NCBI GenBank assembly: GCA_900660155.1
Contig: CABFPE010000047.1
Span: 1,445,103 to 1,509,102, forward strand
Direction of reading: 5' to 3'
Source: Hofstenia miamia
Lineage: Eukaryota; Xenacoelomorpha; Acoela; Hofsteniidae
Length of the DNA stretch: 64,000 nucleotides
The translations under genes were made by a program, and so were the position numbers. The notes beneath the pieces were generated by a model. That model was not told where the DNA came from. It worked only from the letters and a program-made list of their open reading frames with translations, and did no database searches. Below, piece after piece: positions 37,401 to 50,700 of this stretch. The stretch's first letter is position 1. Every line of letters starts with the position of its first letter.

Positions 37401-40400
37401 AAAAGGATTTGTGACACAAAACTATCCTTGAAAGTGGTTATCTGCGACTATGGCCTGGCTCGCTACTCCTACCGGTTAAGATCCATCAATATTGTGTTAA
37501 ATAGCTAGATACGGTTAAAATATTCAGGTAGGTATTAAAAACATGGTTATTTATAGCTAATCATTAAATTTTAAGTTGCACTGTACAGTGTATATTAAGG
37601 AAAATATCTTATCAAAGAAGGTAAATGAAATTTTTTATACATCCCTAAACTAAATACCTCCATACTGCTAAACACGATCATTTGTAGAAAACATGGCTCT
37701 TAGTTAAGAGAGCCATGGTAGAAAACATTATGCTGGAGGTTTCCAAAAAAATTGAAAAATATTATTGCATTCTGTGTTACCATCCAAAAACGACTGCACA
37801 TTGTTCGCATTATCAGAAACTTCATCTGGCCAGAAAAAATTGTTTTGCATATTACGTATTTTCTTAAGCTTATTTAAATCATAGACTATTTGCATTATTC
37901 AAATATATTTGTGGGGATTTAATTATATCTGTAGGTTCTAACTCTTAAAGAGACTTACTACATCAATTGTTGGCCTGGGACTCAGGGAATTTTGGCCTCA
38001 TTTTGTTTAAATTACTGCAAATCACCATGGCCGTTACTATAGTAGGCCTTGGTCTTGCACTAATATATTTGCCTTGAATTTTACACGAAAACGTGTGCAG
38101 TGCATCGAGAATGAATAGCATTCTTAGAGATGTCAATTTATGATCTATGTGCAAACAAATGCTTTAAGGTATATTCAACCCCTAGTTCCTATGTTCTGTA
38201 TTTTAGGGATCTGATTATTCATTCAATGTCTGCGATCGTGATCACGAACTTAGTTCCTCACTAAAAACTTTTGGATTTCTAAATAAATGTCCATGTTCTC
38301 ACAACAGCAAAGTTGTGATTAACGAGATCAATGTCAATCAAGATGCCATTGACACAGCGGATTATGTTGAAATATTTGATGGTGGTAAAGGTCACACATC
38401 TTTAGATGGCTTAACTGTAGCAATCTACAGTGGCGATCATGATGATAAGGCTGAACATATTTTATCCCTTGATGGACATAAAACGACTGAAACGGGATTT
38501 TTCCTGATTTCGGGAAATGTTGCTCTAGCTCCAGGTATTCGCAATTTTGCTTTAAATTTTAATAATTGAAATCTTGCTACACAGAATTACAAGGCGTTTA
38601 CAGAAATGACTGCATAAATTTTGACGTTTATTTAACATGTCAAGCACATACTTTCTTGAGATGCCATACTAACTTTGAATAGTTTCCACATATTTACTCG
38701 ATATAATGTTTATTTGCTGTGTTTGATCGTTTTTCACAACAAATTATAGCACTACAAAGTGCTGTGTAACCCTAAGTTCAGGTTGAAGCAAAAACATATG
38801 AATCTGGTATGTTATGTTAAAAGTGCAATAATTATCTAATGAACGTTTTTCGAACGTCTAAACTCCTCTTACATTCACAAAAATATCTTCAAGTACTTCA
38901 AATACCACTCATTACGCAAATTAATTAACAAATTTATATTTTATGCTAATTATAAAATGGCGGCTATTTTCTCTAAAAATGGTAAAATACACCAAATGGA
39001 TGTCACATTTATATGAAAAAGTTAGTCGTTTACTTTGAATCACCACTTAGGAAAACGCAAACTTTTCTAACACAATATAAAAACTATAGTGAGAATGCAG
39101 GTACAAAATTCGGAAACTTTGTCAAATGCATCAAATGTCTACATTCCTTAAATTCAATTGAATTAAAACGAATTTAAACACCAAAGTATTATAAATTTTA
39201 GTCCTACTTGTGTCGGAATTATCATCAAAATTTGGTGATGATGCAACTTATAGTTCCTGAGAAAAGTTGACATCTGCAAACCCTGTTATACAAAAAAACG
39301 TGTTTGCAACACTAATTTGACAAACAAAACGCTGTAAAAATGACGTCATTTTACACATTCTTGTAAGTTTTAAGGCATGTATTTTATATCAGTTTAATAA
39401 TAACTGCATTGTTAACATTTGATGACAAAGAAATTTCAAAAATTTGAAAATATTATTACATTAGTTTGCTCTTAATGTTTGTTGATAATTCTATTCATTT
39501 GCATATTACAATTTTTTTATAATTTTGTATGAAGAATTGATGAAAAGCATTTAATTAAATGATGACCATAACTTTAAATATTTTCTATTAAGGAATCTAA
39601 TAATACATGTATATAAATTCCTGCATATGGACATCACATCTATTACCAACATTTTAGATTTGGTAGTAGGTAATAAGAGATTTCTTCATAATGAAATCGG
39701 TGGATTGGGAATCTACAGTTTACCAGCTGATTTCTTTTATAAAGGAATGCAACCCACTAACCACTCATTAATATCATCACTGGTATTTTCCCACCATGGA
39801 GATAAAGCAAGAACTCTTAATTTTCGCAACTATCTTGCGAGGGGTGAGTTAACTTCCTTTTCTCATGTATCTGCAATGGTATCTATTTAGAATTTATAAG
39901 AAATTCAAAAAAAAATTTTTAAATCACTGATATATTCAATTTTAAGAATTTAATTTTTAAATAAATTTATGTCTATTACATTCAGTGAGTGTAATTTTGA
40001 AGTCTAGTATTTATTTAAGACATGTGAAATTATTCGTTTTGTATATGATGGTATGCAAAAAAATTTATATAAATAAATAGCAATTTTACATTTCAAGGAA
40101 TCTGATGAATTTTATCCAACACAATAAAAATATTAAAAATGCTATCAATTAAATTATACTAGCAATTACATCACTAAAGGTGTATGATCGATATATTGTT
40201 AAGTGTTAAATTTTTAGCGATATTTTTAGAGGAACTTTACATTTAGTGGTCTTTAAATTTGATTTTGATTGGATAACTCAAAATATATTCGATGACAAAT
40301 TCAACACTAAGGCGGTGAAATTTTGGTCTTTTTTCAATATTTTTAAATATTTCGTTTGATCTTATAAAGTCATTGCAAAATTTTCATTGTGTTAGAAAAC

Positions 40401-43400
40401 ATTTCCAAAAATTACAATGAAATATGTGCTTAAGAGAAATATTTAACATTCGCAGAAATTTGTCAAAATTTTATCATTATGTAAATTTCAAGGAAAAAAT
40501 TTTATGAATAATGCTAGGATACATTATGCTGGACTCATCGCGTGTGGTGGGTTTATTTTTTTCTACTGGTTTCCCATTTTTTAATGTTCTATTAAAAAAT
40601 AGAAATTTTTTAACAATGCTTATAAAAAAATCTACAATAATCTAAATATCCATTAATAACACAAGAACAGAAGTTACACTTTCGAGAAAGAATTTTTGTA
40701 TAATTAAATAATTACTAAATTGTTTATGTAGAATAAATTTCCATAGCTATGTAAGTATTTTCAATAACATTTTATCACTATTATAAATGAAATATATTCA
40801 GAATTTTTTCACTAGATGGCATTAGTTTTGATTTTGCAACAAATATGGTTTTTGGAAACATGCTATATTTTTTGAACGGAATACATTAGTTGAATGGCAT
40901 ATGAAACTAAAAATTCTAATTCCGCAGTTGCTCTGTTATCAGATAGACCTCCAAAACGAATATATATTTTCCTAAAAATCCATTCAAATTGATTTTTTAG
41001 AAAAACCTGTAATTTTTGAAGATGAAAATTCTCGGTTTGCAGATGAATGCATTAGTCGTCATAGTTATTCTGTCGACATCTACTGCACCGTGCCTTGCTC
41101 ACCAAGGTCTGCAAACTATGGATGTCCCGAATATCACAAACCAGTAGACGGTAGGTTTTGATGTCTGCATATTATAAACATTTGGAGATATACATGTATA
41201 AAAGCGTCATATCTAAGACTATATCTTTTAAAATTGCTTTAAAGAAAATTCAATATTGTATTTACTTAGAGAGGTGGTTCTCAACCGGCGTCCACATGGA
41301 CCCTAGGAGTCCATGTAACTTTACTGGGAGTCCAGACACAAAAAATATTGATTTGGGGTCCACGGTGACACTATATTGGTCCACAGAGCAATTCCAATTC
41401 AGAACAGTTTTCATTACTGAGAATGAAAGTTCTACAGAAATTTGCACTTTTTTAAATTACTAAGAGCAAAAATATTCGCTCAGCTGTTCAATTTGTATAC
41501 CAATTAAGTAGCAGAAAAAAATATTGAGATTTTACAATGCTCTAAATTTAAATTTCCTTCAAAATAAATTACAATCATTTACTCTATCCTTAATGTTCAC
41601 AATTTTACTAGTGATTTTTTTGCAAAGGGTCCAGCTAAGCAGTTAAGAAGAAAAGAGGTACATAGGTAAAAAAGGGTTGAGAATCACTGATTTAGAGTAT
41701 GTTATTGTAACTAGATTTCTCATGGAAAATTGTATGTATTTTTGTTAATTTCTTTTTTAGTATTGAAGAGCTTAAGTTGTTCCATGAATTCGGTTGACGT
41801 TTTCATTAGTGAAGTATTTGTAAATCCTACACTTAGCACTTTTTATATTGAAATCGGCTCTTCAAAACCACTTCATCTTCTTTCATGCATAATTCTTGTG
41901 TCCATTCAACCTCCTGTGATGCAAATTTGGCCTCGGTTTGTCATTCCCCTTGATACAATGAGAACGAACGAAAATGGTCTATTAGTCTTAAGAGACGCTT
42001 GGTCTTTAGCAACTCACACGAAGTTAGGGTAATATGCTTAGGAAAAATTTGTACCTACATGTTGTAGTGGTAAATATCTTATATATTTTAATTTAACATA
42101 GCATACGTATTGTTGTGAATTAATATCATTACTGAAATTCATAATAGCAATGCAGTCAGTGTTGAAAATAGAACGAAAATTTTAGTATAACCAGTAAAGC
42201 TTCAAGCGTAGTTACATCCTAACCACTGTTTTTATGAATTGAAATGTTGAATGATTTCAAATTTAATAATGCAATTAATAACTGTATTTTAGAAACGTTT
42301 TAGAATATACATGTAAGTATACATGTACATGTACACATTTACAGTACCTTATAGTAAATAGTATCTTGGAGCTAATAGTTTACTTGAAATGAGAATTTTT
42401 TACGTTGGATTTTAAGAATTCATTTCCATGAATGAATTTTATCTCTGAAAATGGACAACTCCTTTCGATGTTTAAGGACTGAACATTGTTACAATCTAAT
42501 GAATCAGAATCAATGTTTGATTTAGGTATGAAAGAAGCAACCAAACTGGGTTTGCTGTAGCACTTTTCCATGGTACACTTTCAGAATGGGAATACTGTCA
42601 AAGACTCCCATGGCCAAAATTGCAAACATATTTTGAAGACAAAATCATATTCAGTCTTCAGCCAGGAACATTAATCCACTTCGATGGGCATCCTGAACCA
42701 AGTCTTGTAATTGGGGCATCCAGGGAAGGAAGAAATTTTGCATGGGCCAGATGTCAAACAGACGCATTGGGAGTTCAGTCGTTTGATTGGTCCCCAGCAT
42801 TAAGAACTCCCGGAGATCCAAATATTTGTCTAAAAATACCATTTTTAATTAATGAAATTGGCTTTGACGATGGTTTCTTTGTCGAGGTACATCTTGTCGT
42901 AACTATCATTTTTTAAGTGTAGAAGTAAATCCTGCAAGTGTAAATTTTTGCCTCAAGTTATTCTTTGGGAGAATAATTATTGCATTGTATTCATTGTATT
43001 ATTAATCACTTGCAATAAATGACAGTATTTTATAATTATTTGATCATTTTGTCTTGGCTTATGCATTTGAGGAATTCCCCAATTTTCAACTTAGTGAAAG
43101 AATAAGTTTTTTTAATTGATTGTGGGATATACGTCGGGTAAGCCTTTCTTCAATTAGAGCACCTCATTTTAAAATTATTTGTCGCACTACATAATTAATG
43201 AACACATTCCAACAAAAAGCTTTTTTGGCAACAACTTGTTTGCTTCTACTCTAATAAACTAATCTATGTCACATTAATATGCAGTCTAACCTCTCTAAGG
43301 CTAACTTTTTTCTAGTTAATTTATTAGACCAGTGAGACAATTTACCTCTCTAAAGTAAGCGTTTTATAAACGTGCGCCATTTAGTTCATTGGTGATTGTG

Positions 43401-44444
43401 AATTACATACAATCAATACGAGTATTATGTATGACGCGATATTTTATAATGAAAACTGATGAAGTGATTTTTCTACATGTTTCTTATTACTCTAACGTTT
43501 TTATGTCCGATCGGGCACAGATCCTTTTACAGACCAATTCTTTAGCAACCTCTCTAAAGCTAACATCTCCCCATAGTTACTATATTTGTTCGGTCCCTTG
43601 AACTTAACTATAGAGAGGTTGATTTCCACAGTATATTTGTCGATATGAATTTATGTTATGATTATGATTAAAGTATGAGAACTAATTGGATCTTAATTAA
43701 CGGTGTAATTTGGTTTAGGAATCCTGTATTTAGCAAAATATGTGGATCCAATTTTAAATGAAAGAGCAATTTTATTAGTAAACTTTTTTGAATTTAGGTT
43801 TCTGATAATCTTTTTGGTGAAGAATTTCTGATATATAAATCACTTTTCGTTTATGGTAGAAGGGGCCCAATTATTCAGTTGGATCTTTTTACTATGCGAA
43901 CAGATCAACAAGGCCTCTTTTTAATAAAAGCAGATTCATCTGCTCAATCGAGAAAAGTAGTAGAAATTGTGCATCGCGATTGTGTTGCTGTGGTTTTGTA
44001 TTACAGTTCAGTCAATTTTGTGCAAAGAAACGGAATGCTTGCGAATATGGCGGATTCTTTAATATTTGGAGCATGTTCATCTATGCCAGCACAGTTTCAA
44101 GGTAATTTCACTCTGAAATTTACATGAATAGATAATTGTAATCATATAGTCCTCAAGACTCTATCTTAGGAACAGCTGCGATTAGAAATTTATTCCAATG
44201 ACAGTTAAAGTTCCTGCAGTTTTAACTTTTGTGTTTAAAATTTTTCATAATTCTTTATTTTATATTTTCATCTGATTCTGTTCGTGTTATCAATCTGATT
44301 AATTTTTTCATATTTTTAGAACTGGGCACCCCATGTTCCAAGTGAGAAAAGCCGATTGATAATTTTGTGCTCTTAGTGCTAAAATGAAATTCACATTTAT
44401 AGGATTAATATGTATAGGGTAAATTCGGGTAAATTTGAAAATTA

Positions 44445-44477
<33 letters not shown>

Positions 44478-44713
44478 NNNNNNNNNNNNNNNNNNNNNNN
44501 NNNNNNNNNNNNNNNNNNNNNNNNNNNNNNNNNNNNNNNNNNNNNNNNNNNNNNNNNNNNNNNNNNNNNNNNNNNNNNNNNNNNNNNNNNNNNNNNNNNN
44601 NNNNNNNNNNNNNNNNNNNNNNNNNNNNNNNNNNNNNNNNNNNNNNNNNNNNNNNNNNNNNNNNNNNNNNNNNNNNNNNNNNNNNNNNNNNNNNNNNNNN
44701 NNNNNNNNNNNNN

Positions 44714-44751
<38 letters not shown>

Positions 44752-47700
44752 TCACGTATTTTGTTCGGCTTGAAAAATCCGCTATTTTTATAATGAATAC
44801 TATAAGACTTAGACAAAATTTTATTAACAAAATTCTGAAAACTAAACTTTGTAAACACCAAAAACCCAAACTAACAAGAAGTCGGAGCTAAATGTCATTT
44901 TTAGTACATCATTGTATATTCTGAATGAATATTTGAATTTTAAATTTTAAGACTGTCATATTGACTAAAAATTAATAATTTCATAATATTTTATCATGTA
45001 ATGTACAGCTCCGGTCAAAAAATGAGAAAGAAATTTGAAATACAAAAAGCCTTCAACGGCAGTACACAAGCATTCACCTCAATAAAGTGCCATGCTCTTG
45101 GCGATCACCCACAATAAACAACAGTGCCCTTAAACACACCAGAGGGGGAAAGGTACCTTATTAATTTTCACAAAACATGTCTCATTAAGATGCGAGAAAC
45201 ATTCTGCAATATCTTTGTGTACTGCGCATTTTCAAAGGCAGGAATAAAACAACAATCAAAAAGTTCCCCTATTGACATAAAAACAAAAAGACGACCGGGC
45301 TAGCGTCTGTGAAACATGGTCGTTACAAGGAATTTTCAGAACTGTTTCATAATCAATGAGTTCATATTCCAACTGGATAGAAACAACATTTCTCATTGGT
45401 CTATGACAGCCATCTTCAAAATTTTCCCAAAAATACATAGTTTAGTGTGCTTTGAGCTATAAAGGTTTTACCTGAAAATTGTAGAAGGAGGTATTCTAGA
45501 CAGTTCAAAGTATACTGATATTTTAGCAGAGTTTATTCCCATTAGCGGATTGAATGGATTTTTCAGTTAGTTGGGGCGACCCCCATACTTCAAGACAGAC
45601 CCAAAATTTCTTCTAAGAGAAAAATTTCCAAATTTTGCATTGGCTTGCCAACTCACCTATAGAAAATGTTGTGAAAAAAGAAATCGAAAAATATGCAAAA
45701 ACTGAAGCAATATTTGCTGGAGTCCAATGAATAAATTAATCCGAGAATGCAGAAGAATTTTATGGACTCAATTAAGGAGAGATTTTTGGAATGTGTTTGC
45801 TCCGGTGGCGATGTTGTCTAATTTTCTTTTACATAAACTTATAGAAAACCTAATTTGCCATTGATTGATATAAATTTTGTTATTGTGCGTGTTTTTGGTG
45901 CTGAGAGATTGAAAAAAAATTTTTACCGGACCTATATATTGAGTAAACATTATATAAATTAAGTTTGTGTCACCCCCGCCATTGCCTATTGTGACATCCA
46001 CACATTTTGATATTTGTCAATCCGGGTTAGGGTTAGGGACAAAAAATATAATAAATCATAAAAAATTAATTTGACAATTATTGTGGTATATGATTAATAC
46101 GATCTTTTCACTCTAAAACAATAATTCTTTAATTACGGCATGAAAGCTTCAATTATTCGCAAAAGTTTATCTATGATAACGAGGATGATCCTGTTGAAGA
46201 TTCCGGATTTATGGTTTTGTAGTGATATTTAAAGAAGTTTTTCCAGAATATGCTTATGACGCACATGAAACTAGTGCAAAATACAATATCTGTTTCTTCC
46301 GCTTTTTAGTAGACCCAGAGTTAGACATTGGCTAAAAATTTAGGCTCAAGTGTGGCCAGTTTTTATTATGCTAATTCTGCTTATTTTAAGCCCATTCCTA
46401 TGATACATTCTAAACAATTTTACAACTTTTCAATTTTTAGACCAAAATTGAGTATGTTGGAAATTTGTAATAAAATCTATACACTGAAATTGCAATTACT
46501 AATTTGACTGTTAGAAAAGTCTACGGATGCTAAAGCAAAATTTCCAAGGCAAAATTTTATTTTTCAACATTTTGTTTATAGCATTCATTGCATGTTGGTG
46601 AACTTGTGTGCACTGTTGTGTAATTTTCCGTTTTTTTTAAAAATCGGCTATTTTTCGGAGTGCCTTTTACAATTCTTTTGCCCAAACCTGGTCTATCTCT
46701 GAGTAGACCCACCTTCAAATATGCCCGCAATGGCTTGTTTGTTTTCCATTACCAGGCATGCGTAAAGTAGCCTACATACTATACTATCAGGGGCGTACGC
46801 AGGATTTTCTGACGGGGGCATCTTAGTCATGATCAAGTGAGTGAATTTTTTTGAAAATAGACCCTAAACATGCATTTCATTACCTTAGTTTTTAAATTTT
46901 TTAAATATTTTGCTAAGAATTTTTTGAATAAACGAAGCAAGATTAATTTTGAAAACCTGACTGGCGGACAACCATGTCCTCCCTTGCATGCGCCACTGCA
47001 TACTACGCAAAATCACAAAAAATGAATGATAACACAAATTTATTCCAGTTGAATTGTGATGGTAAGCTATTCTACTAAGGTCTGATTGTAGGTAAGTGAA
47101 CAATTTTATTACGATATTTACAATTGGATTTACCAATGCACGAACTTTTAGTTGCATTAGTAGTTGGATTGCATTGCAAATAAAATGCAAAACAAATAAA
47201 ATTCCCAGTAAAATTCTATAGAAAGTTATCATGTTTTTCATGGTTTAGCATGTAAAATTTATCTATCATGTTTTTTAACGACATGTGTATTTCCATGATT
47301 TTTATTTCATGCTTTATCATGTTGATTATCATGTCATGTTACAACCCTAGTATATCTGCATCTTGTGTATTATTGTATATTTGAAACTGAAATTTCTATA
47401 ATGCATGAATTTTAGCAAATTAATATTGTTTGAAATGAAAAATTCAGATTTTCTCGAATTTTATTCATTCTTGTATAGAATGTGTACATGAATATATATT
47501 TAGGCATTCAGCCAAGTGGAGCCTTCATTAAGATTACTAACAGACTATCATTCGGAAAGGAATCGATTAGTCGCTGCCAGTGTTGTGTCACACAAAGAAC
47601 AGAAGCTTTTATTCATGCTCCAATTTCGCCTGGGAAGCCTAATTTTTGCAGTCAACGCAATCGTAACTTCAAAGTTACGAATTATTTAGAAAATATGTTG

Positions 47701-50700
47701 GATTTAAGCATAAGAATCAGTGAAATCGGTGCTTTTGGTCGGAATCTTCTTCCTTCATTTATAGAACTATATGGACCTACAAGTTTTGATCTACATTCGA
47801 TATTTTTTTACATTGTGTATGATGAATTTCAATCCAATAGAGGGCATTCTGAATTTTGTTTTAAGGTATCCGATCATTTCTGAAATACATTAATTTACTT
47901 TACATTTGATGCAAGTGTTTTACTATGGTAACTTTTGATGATATTGAGTACGTACAAATTATAAATTTTTAAAATTTCAATGAACAGTCAGATTATTGGG
48001 GTTCCATTGCAGTAACTTGCATCGACCATGATCTGTAAATCTCAAATTATTATGTATGTCTACATATATAACAGAATCAAAGACTTCGTTTTCCTGATAG
48101 ACTCAAAAGTAGGTGTGTAAGTGGTTCAAATTCTATTGGATTCAATGTAAAAATAGATAGATTCAAAGAATATATAGAATTTTTGATGTACTTTCTAATA
48201 GTTAACTAAGACACATTTAGGAATATACAATACCCCTATACTCAAACGTTAAGCATAAACGTAGTCATGATGGTTTTTTTGTAATTGCTGAAATTGGATT
48301 TGAAGGAGATGAGACTATGTACTTCCAGTCACCGAACGCTTCAACGGTTGGAATTTCTCTTGTTAAAGGACCTTACTTTTCTTCCGCAGCTTCCTTAACT
48401 TGCCAGAGCCAGCTAATGCCACGCAATTTGAACATTATTGATGCCATTGTGTTCAATTCACGAGACAATAGAACAGCAGATCCAATCATTAATCTACTGA
48501 CGCCAAATTCATTCATTTTAAACGAAACCAAAACGTAAGTTTCAACGCTTAATTATTAACTATTCTGTTAGTTAAACAAAAAATTATAATTTTGAATATC
48601 AGGCATTTCAAAAAATTGTATTTAGTTCTGATATACACAAAGAACAAGTCGATGTATTTAAAGTCGATTTTCTGTACTCCTTAAGCAGTTGTTCTCGTTT
48701 TCATCTACCTCGCAGCAATGGTGGCTTTATCGCTACTTATGCATCTCCAGGGCATCCTAACATCTGTCCAAACTCAAAGTTTACAAAGCGATTTGAATTC
48801 ATGGTCACTGGTGTGGTATGTTGGTTTATGAACAATAGTGTTCTGGATGTTCGATATCTTTCCCATATAACAGAAATCGTGGTCTCAGGTGCTCAAGCCC
48901 ATTGTCAAAATTGCATCATTACAGCAAAACATTTAATTGGTAAAATTTATCTTCATAATTTACTTCTTAGGTGTTTATAATGCCACAGATTCACTACTTA
49001 TATAAATGCATTCCCACACCATAGATTAGCATATTGGAAGGGGCTCAAATGAGCTCAAATTATTAAATTTATTAATATTCGTCTACCTTATTCACTTCCA
49101 TGTTGATTTAAACATTATTGATTTTTATTGACAATTTATGATAGAAATATTTCTTGTAGGAGAAGGTGTAGCATTGCAAATCTTTTACCGCAATGAGTTA
49201 ATCAAAGCTTTTCTGTTTTGATATTATTAAATGACAATATAATCATCAATCAATTATTAACATTTGTACAGTGAGATTCAAAAGCTAAGCGTGAGTTAAA
49301 GTTTAATCACATATATTGTGACGAGGTCGAGTCAACCATAGAAAAATGGCATCATCCTTTATTCTAAAATCATCAGTTCATGTTAATTTAATGATATTAT
49401 TCACAATATAGAAAATTTGTGTGAGCCTATTTTAATTAAAACCGCATTTAAATCAAAATCATTTAGATCGCATTGCTTAAAGGAGCATGGTTTAAAACAA
49501 TTGAATACCACTAATGTAATTATATAAATGACTGAACACGGAGCATAATTTTTATTAATTTCAAATATTTGGTGTTTTACTTTATATATAAGAATTATTA
49601 AGCTGCACAGCTATTTTTTGATTTCTTGAATAATTTTTTTGAAAATTGGAAAACTAAAAAATATCGAAGCTTATTTAAAAAGTGTAAGGAAAGCTTTTCA
49701 ACAAAGGCATATTTAGGAAAGAGCTTGACTTGTCATAAAAACAACATCGTAATATATTCTGCAAACTTCATTGGCGCATTTGAAGAAAATGTCCAGCTCA
49801 TGTTCTTGGCATATGACGAGTTCGTGAGATCAATCGAGTGGGTGGAATTTGATGGAAAGCAATACTCTGTAGCAAGATGTTCTTCGCATTGTACTGAAAA
49901 TCTATACAGAGACGAATTTTCAAAACTGCAATATCAATGTAAGTATGCACATAGTAGAATAAGATGAAAAATCTTGGCATTTTAGAAATTTAATGCTGCT
50001 AGGGCTAGGCTGAAAATCAACAACTAACGTAGAACGTATTTGCTATAGTGAAAATTTTAGAATGCAATATTCTCCGCTTTTATCAATATTTGACGGATGA
50101 TGTACACGTAAATGCGTTGTGTACTATAAATCATAATCTATACTTGATAGTACGTACCAATATGAGATATTTCACAGCAGATGTGAACACTGTGTCACCT
50201 ATGTGAAAATTGTGGGATGGTGCCATATGTCATTATGTACTATATAATAGCTACCATAGTGGTATTATGTACGGCAATATGAAAAAAATGCTCATATTTC
50301 TTGTTCCATATACAAAATCTACATTCGGTTTCAAAAAAATTTTTAACTTATCTATGATGTCATATCTTATATCTTATTTATTTTACAGTGTTTTGAACAA
50401 ATGAAGCAACTATATAGTAAGCAGTTTCAGTAGATTGCAACAAAATAAAAGATGGACTTGCTGACCATTTTTAATGTTTGCACCTAACAAGGCCTGTAGT
50501 TTTGGAACAAACAAAAAATGATTGGTTCATATTAAAATGTTTTCTGAATGTTTCTGCAGTCAAATTCACTGCTTGGGATATCAATACAATTTACAATGTT
50601 AAACAAAAGTGCTTGTTTTTAGCCTGATTAACTTTTTGCAGATTGCAATTTGATATTAATATAGCTCAATATTAGAAATAACTTTATTAAATTGCTATTT

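Noticed and set aside
44320-44348. Possible LTD exon after TATTTTTAG reading ELGTPCSK
   Set aside because: It stops at once. Exon 13 joins exon 14 at 47504 directly in the correct phase.
44405-44869. Long open frames across 44.4-44.9 kb
   Set aside because: They consist of (TA)n translated as IYIYIY and undetermined bases in the gap.
48075-48110. Mini-exon reading NQRLRFPDRLK
   Set aside because: It would end in phase 1 and break the phase-0 join between exons 14 and 15.
48816-48864. 50-bp intron inside exon 16
   Set aside because: The frame is open across it, and removing it causes a phase error with the following sequence.
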